From: DAIDKA01 sp036498905
GTDB lineage: Bacteria > Pseudomonadota > Gammaproteobacteria > Steroidobacterales > Steroidobacteraceae
Direction: 5' to 3'
Length of the DNA: 41,002 nt
Assembly: GCA_036498905.1 (NCBI GenBank)
Contig: DASYER010000012.1
Location: 1-41,002 of the forward strand
Numbering within the stretch: position 1 is the first letter of the stretch; each line of letters begins with the position of its first letter. Below the pieces are notes generated by a model. It worked only from the letters and a program-made list of their open reading frames with translations, did not search any database and was not told the DNA's origin. The translations under genes and the position numbers were made by a program. Below, in pieces: positions 32,274 through 41,001 of the stretch.

Positions 32274-33779
32274 TCAGCGCACGACGCGCAGGGGTCCGCG
32301 GCGCTCGTCGCGGCGCAGCGCCCTGGCGGCATCAGAGCGCTCGTTCTGCAGGCGTTGCAGATACTCCGGCGTCACATCTCCGGTGATATAGGAACCTGAG
32401 AAGCACGAGGTATCAAACTGAGTGATCTTTGCATTGTCATGCAGGCAGGCCGCGACCAGGTCGGGCAGATCCTGGTAGATCAGCCAGTCGGCCCCGATGA
32501 CGCGCTCGATTTCCTCGTCCGTGCGCCCGCTGGCGACCAGTTCACTGGCGGCCGGCATGTCGATGCCGTAGACGTTCGGGAAGCGCACCGGCGGCGCGGC
32601 CGATGCGAAATACACCTTGCGCGCGCCGGCTTCGCGCGCCACTTCGACGATCTGTGCGGAGGTGGTGCCGCGCACGATGGAATCATCCACCAGCAGTACG
32701 GTCTTGCCGCGGAATTCCATGTCCACGGCATTGAGCTTGCGGCGCACGGATTTCTCGCGCATTTCCTGTCCGGGCATGATGAAGGTGCGGCCGATATAGC
32801 GATTCTTGGTGAACCCCTCGCGATACTTCAGACCCAGTCGCTGTGCCAGCTGCAGCGCCGCGGTGCGGCTGGTATCAGGGATCGGGATGACTACATCGAT
32901 GTCATGGTCCGGTCGGGCCCGCAGAATTTTTTCCGCGAGCCGATCACCCATGCGCATGCGGGCACGATACACCGAGATGTTGTCCATGATCGAGTCCGGA
33001 CGCGCGAAGTACACGTACTCGAATATGCACGGCGTGTGCTGGACACTCGCGACCAGCTGCTGTGAATGCAGCCTGCCCTGCTCATCGATGAACACGGCCT
33101 CACCCGGACCGATATCACGCACGAGCTGGAATGAGAGCATGTCGAGTGCGACGCTCTCCGAAGCCAGCATCCACTCAGGACCCTTGGCCGTCTCGCGCCG
33201 ACCCAGAACCAGGGGCCGGATGCCATTGGGATCACGGAAGCCGAGAATGCCATGGCCGATCACCATCGCAACGACCGCGTAGCCGCCGCGGCAGCGACGG
33301 TAGACCGCGTTCAGCGCCGCGAAAATATCGCCCGGTGTGACCCGGGGCGTTCCGACGCGCTGCAGCTCCGAGGCGAATACATTGAGCAGCACTTCCGAAT
33401 CGGAGGTCGTGTTCAGGTGACGGCGGTCCTCGCGGATCAGCACATCCGCCAGCTCCAGGGCATTGGTGAGGTTGCCGTTATGGGCCAGGCAGATACCGTA
33501 GGGTGCGTTCACATAAAAGGGTTGCGCCTCGGTGGCCCCGTCGGCGCCCGCGGTGGGATAGCGCACATGGCCAATCCCGATGTCGCCGCGCAACTCCAGC
33601 ATGTCATGCTGCTGGAACGCGTCGCGCACCAGACCGCTGCCCTTGCGAATGGACAACGCGCCACCGGCCGCCGTGGCGATACCGGCGGCATCCTGGCCGC
33701 GGTGCTGCAGCACGGTGAGTGCATCGTACAGACGTTGATTGACGGGACTGGTCCCGACGATCCCCACTAATCCGCACAT
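32274..33779 (-). CDS. purF: Amidophosphoribosyltransferase
   Basis: A 501-residue first enzyme of purine synthesis (PRPP + glutamine to phosphoribosylamine). MCGLVGIVG gives the N-terminal nucleophile Cys2 of the Ntn glutaminase domain. YVNAPYGICLAHNGNLTNA and the DSEVLLNVFA block follow. The PRPP site VLLVDDSIVRGTTSAQIVEVAREAG is intact. DTSCFSGSYITGDVTPEYLQ is the usual C-terminal block. There is no propeptide, as in the E. coli type. It is 21 bp after cvpA, the standard gammaproteobacterial pair, and continues into glycerate kinase, where many relatives instead have metZ. Confidence 0.97.
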   Translation of the reverse strand: MCGLVGIVGTSPVNQRLYDALTVLQHRGQDAAGIATAAGGALSIRKGSGLVRDAFQQHDMLELRGDIGIGHVRYPTAGADGATEAQPFYVNAPYGICLAHNGNLTNALELADVLIREDRRHLNTTSDSEVLLNVFASELQRVGTPRVTPGDIFAALNAVYRRCRGGYAVVAMVIGHGILGFRDPNGIRPLVLGRRETAKGPEWMLASESVALDMLSFQLVRDIGPGEAVFIDEQGRLHSQQLVASVQHTPCIFEYVYFARPDSIMDNISVYRARMRMGDRLAEKILRARPDHDIDVVIPIPDTSRTAALQLAQRLGLKYREGFTKNRYIGRTFIMPGQEMREKSVRRKLNAVDMEFRGKTVLLVDDSIVRGTTSAQIVEVAREAGARKVYFASAAPPVRFPNVYGIDMPAASELVASGRTDEEIERVIGADWLIYQDLPDLVAACLHDNAKITQFDTSCFSGSYITGDVTPEYLQRLQNERSDAARALRRDERRGPLRVVR

Positions 33780-33800
33780 GCCCGACCTCCTGCTTGAGTC

Positions 33801-34328
33801 TTAAGGCACCACAAGATTTGCCGCCGCAACCTCGCGATGCTTGAACCGACTGCCACCCAGCGACCACAGCACCGCCGCCGCGTCCTGCCCGAACGGCAGC
33901 AAGACCGACTCGTGCCACCACGGCTCAGAATCCAGTCGCACGACCTGACACACGATCACGGCCGCCCCGACGATCACCACGCCGCGCAACAGGCCGAACA
34001 CCAGGCCGAGGAAGCGGTCAATGCCCGTGAACAGCGACAGGCGCACGAAGTAGCTGATGATGCTGCCGATCGCATGGCCCAGCAGCAGCACCGCCAGGAA
34101 CAGGATCAGCCTGGCGACCCAGGGACGCACCGTGTCCTGTCGCAGTACCCCGCCCAGGTGAGGCTCCAGCACGCCTGCAAAATGCCAGGCCACGAAGGCG
34201 GCGACGATCCAGGTTATGAGGGCGATGACTTCGCGTAACAAGCCTCGCAGCAGGCCTACCGTGGCTGAAATGACCACAGTCGCGATAATCAGGTAGTCGG
34301 CAGTGTTGAGATGGAAAGAGGGGTGCAT
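33801..34328 (-). CDS. cvpA: CvpA family membrane protein
   Basis: A 175-residue inner-membrane protein with four hydrophobic segments and the CvpA pattern: NTADYLIIATVVISATVGLLRGLLREVIALITWIVAAFVAW, LILFLAVLLLGHAIGSIISYFVRLSLFTGIDRFLGLVFGLLRGVVIV, ending in SEPWWHESVLLP. CvpA supports envelope robustness, and colicin V export in E. coli. It is directly upstream of purF. The 78 bp upstream contain a possible -10 (TACAAT at 34361-34366), so cvpA-purF may have its own promoter inside the fimV-miaE run. Confidence 0.94.
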   Translation of the reverse strand: MHPSFHLNTADYLIIATVVISATVGLLRGLLREVIALITWIVAAFVAWHFAGVLEPHLGGVLRQDTVRPWVARLILFLAVLLLGHAIGSIISYFVRLSLFTGIDRFLGLVFGLLRGVVIVGAAVIVCQVVRLDSEPWWHESVLLPFGQDAAAVLWSLGGSRFKHREVAAANLVVP

Positions 34329-34360
34329 CAGGCCTGTTACGGGCAGAAATGGCGCGGGAG

Positions 34361-34391
34361 ATTGTACTAGAGCTGCACTGCAAACGTGCAG
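34361..34391 (-). promoter_or_regulatory. Possible internal promoter and small dyad upstream of cvpA-purF
   Basis: Read leftward, TACAAT (34361-34366) matches the -10 consensus at five of six positions and lies about 33 bp before the cvpA ATG. Just upstream, CTGCAC (34373-34378) and GTGCAG (34386-34391) form a 6-bp inverted repeat that includes GCAAACGT, which partly resembles the core of an E. coli PurR box. No good -35 is seen. Confidence 0.3.
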
Positions 34392-34406
34392 GCGGCCTCA
34401 CGTTTT

Positions 34407-35042
34407 TCATCGCCGGACGACTTCACCACCCTTTTCCCCCGCCGCCTTGAGGCGCCCCTGCAGCTTCTGGGCGCCGGCACGATCCCGCTCGGCGCCCACC
34501 CGCACCCGGAACAGCTTATGACCGTTGCGGGTGGCATCCGAAACCGATGCGCTGAAACCATGGGCCTTCAGGCTGGCGACCAGCCGCGCGGCATTCTCGC
34601 GACTGCTGAAGGTGCCGAGTTGGACGGTCCACGCCGATGCGCCGTGGGGCGCCGCGGCTGGCGGGGCGGGCGGCCTGGGGCGGCCCGGATGCGTTGTCGG
34701 GGGAGCCGCCGTCCGGGGTGCCGGCGTTTCCGGCGCGCGAAGGGCCGGCTGCGGCGAGCCGTTCACGACCGAAGGTGCGCTGGCCACGGCCGGCGAGGCG
34801 CTGTCGGGCGCGGCCGGTTCGCTGGCCTGCCGCACGGACGTGGAGGCCGCCACCGGCGCGCTGTTCGCATGCGTCGATGCGCCCAGGTCCATGGTGTAGG
34901 AGCGCATCGGCGCCTGATCCGGTTGGACCGGCGACGGCGGCAGCTCGGGCCGCGGTCCGCTCAGCAGCTCCGGCACGAGCAGCACCAGCAGGACGACCAG
35001 GATGACGCCGCCGGTGAGTCTCTCTTTGGCTTGCTGTTCCAA
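34407..35042 (-). CDS. dedD: SPOR domain protein, DedD-like
   Basis: A 211-residue protein with a short cytoplasmic N-terminus (EQQAKERLTGGVI), one TM helix (about 11-30), a Pro/Ala-rich periplasmic linker (about 35-135) and a C-terminal SPOR domain (WTVQLGTFSSRENAARLVASLKAHGFSASV, HKLFRVRVGAERDRAGAQKLQGRLKAAG). SPOR domains bind glycan strands lacking stem peptides at the division septum, and DedD aids cell constriction. Its place between folC and cvpA is the conserved dedD position. The linker is longer and more Pro-rich than in E. coli. Confidence 0.92.
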   Translation of the reverse strand: MEQQAKERLTGGVILVVLLVLLVPELLSGPRPELPPSPVQPDQAPMRSYTMDLGASTHANSAPVAASTSVRQASEPAAPDSASPAVASAPSVVNGSPQPALRAPETPAPRTAAPPTTHPGRPRPPAPPAAAPHGASAWTVQLGTFSSRENAARLVASLKAHGFSASVSDATRNGHKLFRVRVGAERDRAGAQKLQGRLKAAGEKGGEVVRR

Positions 35043-35060
35043 ATCGGCCTCAGTATCGCT

Positions 35061-36350
35061 TCATTGTAGCTGAAGCCATTCGAGCGCCGCGGTCACCGTG
35101 CTGAAACTGCCGAATACCAGTACCCGATCTCCCGGCCGGGCGAGGTTGCGCGCCAGCACACAACCCTCGGCCACCGAAGCGGCCTGTTCGGTCACACGCA
35201 CATGCGGCGCCAGGCGCGCCGCAAGTTGCGCTGCCGTTGCGCCCCGCGGACCCGGCAGTGCGCAGGCGATCCACAGCTGCGCTGACTGCGCGAGCACGCG
35301 GGCAATCTCACCGGCGTCCTTGTCCTGGAGTATTCCGCACACCGCAAGCGTGCGGCCCGCGACCGGGCGCTGCGCCAGATTGGCCTTGAGGACCTGCGCC
35401 GCCGGTTCGTTGTGCGACACGTCCAGGATCCATTCGACCGGCCCTGCGATGATCTGAAAACGTCCCGCGATCTCGACTTTCGACAATGCCGTGGCGATCA
35501 GTTCACGACTCAATGGCGGACAGCGCCAATTGGGGCCTGCGATGCGCGCGAGCGATTCGACCGCGGCCAGCGCCGTGGCCGCATTGCGATACTGAATCTC
35601 ACCTGCGAGCCGTGGCGCGGGAATACCCGTGATCGCAGCGTGCAATCCCCGGTAGGTCCAGCCGTCAGTGCCGATCTGCCAGCTGAACTGGCGCTCGGCC
35701 ACCACGCCTTGCGCACCCAGCTGCTCGATGGCGGCATACACACTCGCGGGCATCTGCGGCGTGCCGAGCACGGCGGGTTGGTGCGCGCGGAATATCCCGG
35801 CCTTCTCGGCACCAATGGCATCCAGTGTGTCGCCCAGCCAGTCGCGATGGTCGAAACCGACCGAACACAGCACGCCGACATCCGCATCCACCAGATTGAC
35901 GGCATCCAGCCGCCCGCCCAATCCCACTTCCAGCACTGCCACGTCCATCTTTCGGTCGGCGAACAGCAGCAGCGCCGCCAGAGTGTTGTACTCAAAGAAG
36001 GTCAGCGTCGTGCTGCCCCGCGCCGCCTCGATGCGGTCGAATACATCAACCAGTTCCGCATCGGTGGCTTCGCGCCCCGCGACGCGGATGCGCTCGTTAT
36101 AGCGCAGCAGGTGCGGGGAGGTGAGCGTGCCGGCCCGAAGTCCCAGCGCCAGCAGCAACGCTTCAAGTGTCGCGACGGTGGAGCCTTTGCCGTTGGTGCC
36201 GGCCACGGTGATGACCCGATACGCAGGGCGATCCACGCCCAGTGTTCGTGCCACGGCCCCCACCCGCCCCAGCCCCAGATCGATGGCGCGGGCGTGTACC
36301 TGCTCCTGCAACGCCAGCCATTGCGCCAGCGTGCGCGTGCCCGGCTTCAT
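35061..36350 (-). CDS. folC: Bifunctional dihydrofolate synthase / folylpolyglutamate synthase
   Basis: A 429-residue Mur-ligase-like enzyme: VITVAGTNGKGSTVATLEALL (P-loop), GTLTSPHLLRYNERIRVAG, FFEYNTLAALLLFADRKMDVAVLEVGLGGRLDAVN, SVGFDHRDWLGDTLDAIGAEKAGIFR, and the C-terminal EWILDVSHNEPAAQVL, CGILQDKDAGEI and VFGSFSTVTAALEWL. It adds glutamate to dihydropteroate and folates using ATP. Its ATG directly abuts the accD stop (no spacer), so translation is likely coupled. Confidence 0.96.
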   Translation of the reverse strand: MKPGTRTLAQWLALQEQVHARAIDLGLGRVGAVARTLGVDRPAYRVITVAGTNGKGSTVATLEALLLALGLRAGTLTSPHLLRYNERIRVAGREATDAELVDVFDRIEAARGSTTLTFFEYNTLAALLLFADRKMDVAVLEVGLGGRLDAVNLVDADVGVLCSVGFDHRDWLGDTLDAIGAEKAGIFRAHQPAVLGTPQMPASVYAAIEQLGAQGVVAERQFSWQIGTDGWTYRGLHAAITGIPAPRLAGEIQYRNAATALAAVESLARIAGPNWRCPPLSRELIATALSKVEIAGRFQIIAGPVEWILDVSHNEPAAQVLKANLAQRPVAGRTLAVCGILQDKDAGEIARVLAQSAQLWIACALPGPRGATAAQLAARLAPHVRVTEQAASVAEGCVLARNLARPGDRVLVFGSFSTVTAALEWLQLQ

Positions 36351-37214
36351 CTATGCCGCGTGCGCGGGCAACTTCATCAGCATGTTCAGCATGCCGCCGA
36401 TGCGATCGCGCATGTCGCGCCGATCGACAATCATGTCGACTGCGCCGTGTTCGAGCTGAAACTCGCTGCGCTGGAATCCTTCGGGCAAAGTCTCACGCAT
36501 GGTCTGCTGGATGATGCGCGGACCGGTGAAGCCGATGAGCGCGCGCGGCTCGGCCAGATTCAGGTCACCGAGCATCGCCAGACTCGCGGACACCCCGCCC
36601 ATGGTCGGGTCGGTCATCACCGCCACATAGGGCAACCGCGCATGGGCCAGTTTCGCGAGCGCCGCGCTGGTCTTGGCCATCTGCTGCAAGGAGAACAGCG
36701 CCTCCTGCATGCGCGCCCCACCACTGGAGGTGAAGCACACGAGCGGCATGCGCTGGGCAATGCAATGTTCGACGGCGCGCCGGAAGCGCTCGCCCACCAC
36801 CGAGCCCATCGAGCCGCCCAGGAACTGGAATTCGAAGGCACTCGCGACCACCGGGTTGCCGAGCAGCCGGCCGGCCAGCACCACCAGGGCATCTTTTTCC
36901 CCGGTCGCCTTCTGCGCCTGGGCCAGGCGGTCCTTGTAGCGTTTGCTGTCCTTGAACTTCAGGATGTCTTCGGGCTGGACCCCTGCGCCGATTTCGACCT
37001 TCTCACCCTCGTCGAGGAACCAGTTCAGGCGCTGGCGTGCGCCGATGCGGGTGTGATGACTGCATTTGGGGCAAACGTAAAGGTTACGTTCAAGCTCAGC
37101 CCGATACAGCACTGCATCGCAGGCCGGGCACTTGCTCCACAGGCCCTCGGGAACCGAGCGCGTGCGGCGCTCGGTCTTGATGCGCGAGGGCATGATCTTT
37201 TCGAACCACGACAT
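36351..37214 (-). CDS. accD: Acetyl-CoA carboxylase carboxyltransferase subunit beta
   Basis: A 287-residue subunit that works with AccA to transfer carboxyl from biotin to acetyl-CoA for fatty acid synthesis. The N-terminal zinc ribbon has Cys29, Cys32, Cys48 and Cys51 (CPAC ... CPKC). The crotonase-like core includes FEFQFLGGSMGSVVGERF, SSGGARMQEALFSLQQMAKTSAAL, TDPTMGGVSASLAMLGD and EPRALIGFTGPRII. The length is slightly below the E. coli protein. It lies 31 bp after truA; trpF, or trpFBA, usually found here, is missing. Confidence 0.97.
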   Translation of the reverse strand: MSWFEKIMPSRIKTERRTRSVPEGLWSKCPACDAVLYRAELERNLYVCPKCSHHTRIGARQRLNWFLDEGEKVEIGAGVQPEDILKFKDSKRYKDRLAQAQKATGEKDALVVLAGRLLGNPVVASAFEFQFLGGSMGSVVGERFRRAVEHCIAQRMPLVCFTSSGGARMQEALFSLQQMAKTSAALAKLAHARLPYVAVMTDPTMGGVSASLAMLGDLNLAEPRALIGFTGPRIIQQTMRETLPEGFQRSEFQLEHGAVDMIVDRRDMRDRIGGMLNMLMKLPAHAA

Positions 37215-37245
37215 GGCTATTCCAGTGATCTACCTTGGGGGTGGT

Positions 37246-38040
37246 TCATAGGATCATAGCCGATACCGGACCCGCCGCCTCCTCGGGCAGCCCGAAGGCC
37301 TGCGGGTAGCGTACCTTCCAGAAATAAAGGCCGTGGGCAGGAGCGGTTGGCGCACTGCGAGTCCGATCGCGCGAGGCCAGCACCTCGGCTGCCCACTGCG
37401 GCGGCGCCTTTCCCACACCCACCGCCAGCAGCAGTCCGACGAGGTTGCGCACCATGTGATGCACGAAGGCGTTGGCAGTGGCTTCGATGATCACCCGGTC
37501 CCCAACGCGCGTGGCCTCAAGCCCGTACAGCCGGCGCACGGGCGAGCGGGCCTGACAACCGGCGGCGCGAAAGGCGCTGAAATCATGCTCACCCAGCAAC
37601 AGCGCGGCGGCCGCATTCATCGGTTCGACCGCCAGCGGACGGTAGACCAGCGCCGCACGTTGTGCGGCGAGGGCCGAGCGACCCAGGCGATTGAGGATGA
37701 GATAGCGGTAGGTACGGCTCTCCGCGCTGTAGCGGGCGTGGAAATGCGCAGGGACCGTGCGCGCCCAGCGGACGCTGATGCTGTCGGGCAGATGCGAATT
37801 CGCGCCCAGTACCCAGCCGTGCTCGCCGCGCACGGCGGCGGTGTCAAAATGAACGATCTGTCCCAGGGCGTGGACCCCGGCATCGGTGCGCCCGGCGCAC
37901 ACCAGGCTCACCGGTTCTGCGGCAACGCGACTGAAGGCGCCTTCCGCAGTCTCCTGCACGCTGCTGACGCCGGCCTGCTGGGTCTGCCAGCCGGCGAACG
38001 GCGCGCCGTCGTACTCGAGCGCGACGGCAATCCGTGGCAA
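37246..38040 (-). CDS. truA: tRNA pseudouridine(38-40) synthase
   Basis: A 264-residue TruA that forms pseudouridine at positions 38-40 of the anticodon stem-loop. EYDGAPFAGWQTQ is the N-terminal block; catalytic Asp53 is in CAGRTDAGVHALGQIVHF; YRYLILNR, GEHDFSAFRAAGCQARSPVR and ATANAFVHHMVRNLVGLLLAVG follow. The start must be the TTG at 38038-38040, since MPRIAVALEYDG is the family N-terminus and no ATG or GTG is nearby. It follows the fimV stop by 12 bp and likely depends on readthrough from fimV for translation. Confidence 0.95.
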   Translation of the reverse strand: MPRIAVALEYDGAPFAGWQTQQAGVSSVQETAEGAFSRVAAEPVSLVCAGRTDAGVHALGQIVHFDTAAVRGEHGWVLGANSHLPDSISVRWARTVPAHFHARYSAESRTYRYLILNRLGRSALAAQRAALVYRPLAVEPMNAAAALLLGEHDFSAFRAAGCQARSPVRRLYGLEATRVGDRVIIEATANAFVHHMVRNLVGLLLAVGVGKAPPQWAAEVLASRDRTRSAPTAPAHGLYFWKVRYPQAFGLPEEAAGPVSAMIL

Positions 38041-38052
38041 GGGTCTTAAGGC

Positions 38053-41001
38053 TCAGCCGGGCAGCGACTCAATGAGGCGCTGGGCTTCCTGCTTCTGCGC
38101 CACCGAGCCTTCGGTCACGACTTCCTCGAGGATGTTTCGCGCGCCCTCCGGATCGCCCATATCCATGTAGGCGCGAGCCAGATCCAGCTTCGTGCCCACT
38201 TCGCTCATGGTCACCGGCTCCAGATCCGGCAACGCCAGATCTTCGGTGCCCAGCCGCTGGGTCTGCGCAAAAGCCGCATCGGGAATGGTGGCGGTGCCGA
38301 CATCCAGGTCCAGGCCCTGATGGCCATTTGCCTGCGCCGGGGGCTGCACTTCAGGCATCCCCAGGTTGAAGTCCAGGTCGCTCGAGAGCGCGGCGAGACT
38401 GGCCGTCGCACCGATGTCGTGCTCGGCGCCCTCGATGCTGATCGGCGCATCGGTCGCGGAGCCATCAAACTGCCACGAGCCGGTCGGCGTCTCGGCCGGG
38501 TCCGCGCCGAATCCCGGAGTGCGATGTTCTGCCGTTTCCAGCAGACGGCGCGAACGTTCATCCAGGCCTGCGACCATGGTCGGAGCGTCGGCACCCGCAC
38601 CCAGAGCCGGCTGATCCACCGTGTCCAGGGAGTTCAGATCCAGCCCCAGATCATCGATGGCCAGCTCCGCGGTCTGATCGACATGTGCGTTCTGCTGCAG
38701 CACCTTCTCGACCTTCTGACGGACCGTCGCGGCACCATTCGCGCCGGCCAACGGCTGCTCGATGGTGGGCGATTCCTGGGTAACACCGTCGTTCAAGCCG
38801 CCGAAGCGCGCCGCCGCCATGCGGCCCGCGGTCATTTCCTGAGTCGAGCCGGTACCATCGCCGCTGGACACGGTGTCCGAGTGCAGCGCCAGGTTCTTGT
38901 CGGTCGCCATCGCCGCGGCCGACTCGGCGGTCGCGTCGCGTTCACCGATGGCGGTGCCGATATCCAAATCGATGTCGTCAGCCGCGCGGTTCACGGCCGA
39001 AGGAGAACCGAGGACATCAAAGTCGATGCCGCTGCTCTGCCCACCTTCCAGATCCAGATCCACGCCTGCCGCGGCCGCACCGCTGACGGCGGCGCCCGCT
39101 GCGAACAGCGGATCCTCGGGAGCCAGCTGCTTGCCCATGATGAGGATCTTTTCCCACTCGCCCGGCGCTGCCTCGGCACGGGTGCTGGCGAGTTCATGGG
39201 CGCTGTGCAGGAACTGCTCCTTGTTGCCCCAGACGAAGAAGACTTCGAGCAACTTGAGCTTCAGATCGCGCCGCGCAGGATCGCGGGCGATGGCGATGCG
39301 TACCAGATCGGCGGCCTGATCGTACAGGCCATAGGCCATGTGAAAATCAGCTTCGGCCAGCGGATCGCCCTGATCCAGGTTGACCGCGGTTTCCGCGCTG
39401 ATCGTCTGGTCAGCGGCGATATGCGGTGCACGGGTGCTCGTGCCGCCGTCGAACCGCGGCTTCATGTGACTGCCGGACTCTTCGACCAGCATCGACTCAT
39501 CACGCAGCGGCTTCAGCGGCTGGGTATCGAAGGCCGACTCGCGCTCACCGGGGAGGGTCGAATCGTGACTGGAGTTCAGATTGCCCAGCGAATCATCAAA
39601 GCTGCTCTGGCGACGCTCGCGCCACGCACGCAGGCCGATCAGGGCCGCACCCGCAACGATCAACGCGGCCAATGCCCACCAGTATTTCAGCAGGATGTCC
39701 AAGATGGAGCCGCTGCTTTGCGCAACCACCGGAACCGACACGACATGCGGTCGGCGCCTCACCGCCGGCGCCGAAGCCGTCGCGCCGCTATCGGTGGCAA
39801 CCGGCGCGGAGGCCGGCGCTTCGTTTGCGGCCGTGCTCTGCTCGGCTGCAGGAGCAGGAGCTGAAGCGGTCTGCGGCGCTGCGGGGGTCGCCGCGGGGGG
39901 CGGAGGCGGCGGCACCTCGGCCGCTTGCTTGCCGGCGCTTTGCGCCGCAAGTTGCGCCTGCAGCCTGGCCAGATCGGCATTGCGTACCTGCAGCAGCCGC
40001 TGCGACTCATCGAGCTGCGACTGCAACTGTTGGATCTTGCCCTGCAAGGCGCGGTTATCCGCAGCGGCGGCCGCACCACCTGCCGCGGCAGTTCCGGTTG
40101 CCGTACCCGGGGTCACCAGGTGCAGACGACCCGCATCATTGCCCGCCGCCGGCGCGGCAGCGCTGCCGCCGGCCGGCGCGGCGCTGGAATGCCAGGCCGC
40201 GTACTGGCGGCGCACTTCGGCCAGCGCATCCCCGGTGCTGACCGCGCCCAAGGCAGCCGCGTCAGGCAGGCGCAGCACGGAGCCGGCCCGCAGGATGTTC
40301 ATGTTCTTGTCGAAGGAATCCGGATTGCCCTCATACGTCGCGACCATCCAGCGGCGCACATCGGCAGGGGATGTCGAGGCGGCCTCATGCGAGGCGATGC
40401 GCGACAGGGAATCGCCGCGCTGCACGCGATAGCTCTGGCTGGAGCTGGACGGTATGGGGTTGGCGGCGCTGGGCGCCGGCGGGGGGCTGGGCGGCGCACT
40501 CGGCTGGGGTGCGGCAGCCGGCTCACGCTGAATCGTGCCCCCACGGGGGCTGGCACCGACTGCGGGTGCTGCTACCGGGGCTGCGGCCTGGCCCTGGTCC
40601 GGCGCGTACACGGGAGGGTCCAGCAACACGGTGTATTCATGGGAAACCTGGCCGCGCGCCCAGTTGATTTCCACCAGCAAGGTCACGAAGGGCTCGGTAA
40701 TCGCCACTCCGGAGTGCACTTTGATGATGTCGCGCCCATCGGCGGTATGCATGGGCTTCAGGGTCACGCTCGACAGGAAGGCCGGCCAATCCAGGCCGTT
40801 CTTCTGGAAGGTGTCCCGCGAGGCGACCTGAGCCTTGAGGCTTGCGAGGTCGTCGGCCGTCGCGCCGATCAGGTCAATATCAGCGTCAAGTGGCGCATTA
40901 AGTGACGAATGCAGATGGATGTCACCCAGGCCAAGCGCCATCGCGGCTGGCGAGCCAACGATCAACGCCGCCAGCGTCCACTTAAGGGATTTGGCAGTCA
41001 T
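38053..41001 (-). CDS. fimV: FimV/HubP family polar organiser
   Basis: A 982-residue complete protein. It has a signal-like N-terminus (1-23, ...SPAAMALGLGDIHLHSSLNAPLDADIDL), the FimV periplasmic domain (about 24-140), a Pro/Ala linker, a LysM domain (YRVQRGDSLSRIA, NILRAGSVLRLPD; about 193-250), a coiled coil (about 315-355) and a Pro/Ala-rich linker. A TM helix follows (about 438-462), then a long acidic cytoplasmic tail with Asp-rich motifs and TPR-like repeats, and the FimV C-terminal cap (TKLDLARAYMDMGDPEGARNILEEVVTEGS). FimV/HubP proteins anchor polar machinery and assist type IV pili and twitching. It is the first gene of the run to truA; its ATG is 1 bp from the window end, so its promoter is outside. 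Confidence 0.95.
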   Translation of the reverse strand: MTAKSLKWTLAALIVGSPAAMALGLGDIHLHSSLNAPLDADIDLIGATADDLASLKAQVASRDTFQKNGLDWPAFLSSVTLKPMHTADGRDIIKVHSGVAITEPFVTLLVEINWARGQVSHEYTVLLDPPVYAPDQGQAAAPVAAPAVGASPRGGTIQREPAAAPQPSAPPSPPPAPSAANPIPSSSSQSYRVQRGDSLSRIASHEAASTSPADVRRWMVATYEGNPDSFDKNMNILRAGSVLRLPDAAALGAVSTGDALAEVRRQYAAWHSSAAPAGGSAAAPAAGNDAGRLHLVTPGTATGTAAAGGAAAAADNRALQGKIQQLQSQLDESQRLLQVRNADLARLQAQLAAQSAGKQAAEVPPPPPPAATPAAPQTASAPAPAAEQSTAANEAPASAPVATDSGATASAPAVRRRPHVVSVPVVAQSSGSILDILLKYWWALAALIVAGAALIGLRAWRERRQSSFDDSLGNLNSSHDSTLPGERESAFDTQPLKPLRDESMLVEESGSHMKPRFDGGTSTRAPHIAADQTISAETAVNLDQGDPLAEADFHMAYGLYDQAADLVRIAIARDPARRDLKLKLLEVFFVWGNKEQFLHSAHELASTRAEAAPGEWEKILIMGKQLAPEDPLFAAGAAVSGAAAAGVDLDLEGGQSSGIDFDVLGSPSAVNRAADDIDLDIGTAIGERDATAESAAAMATDKNLALHSDTVSSGDGTGSTQEMTAGRMAAARFGGLNDGVTQESPTIEQPLAGANGAATVRQKVEKVLQQNAHVDQTAELAIDDLGLDLNSLDTVDQPALGAGADAPTMVAGLDERSRRLLETAEHRTPGFGADPAETPTGSWQFDGSATDAPISIEGAEHDIGATASLAALSSDLDFNLGMPEVQPPAQANGHQGLDLDVGTATIPDAAFAQTQRLGTEDLALPDLEPVTMSEVGTKLDLARAYMDMGDPEGARNILEEVVTEGSVAQKQEAQRLIESLPG

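Noticed and set aside
34379..34390. PurR-box-like GCAAACGT upstream of cvpA-purF
   Set aside because: Only a partial match to the E. coli box, and PurR of that type is not expected in this lineage; kept only as part of a weak promoter note.
35412..37259. A 615-codon rightward open frame antisense to folC and accD
   Set aside because: It is the high-GC mirror of two unmistakable genes, has low-complexity Arg/His/Gln composition and no recognisable domain.
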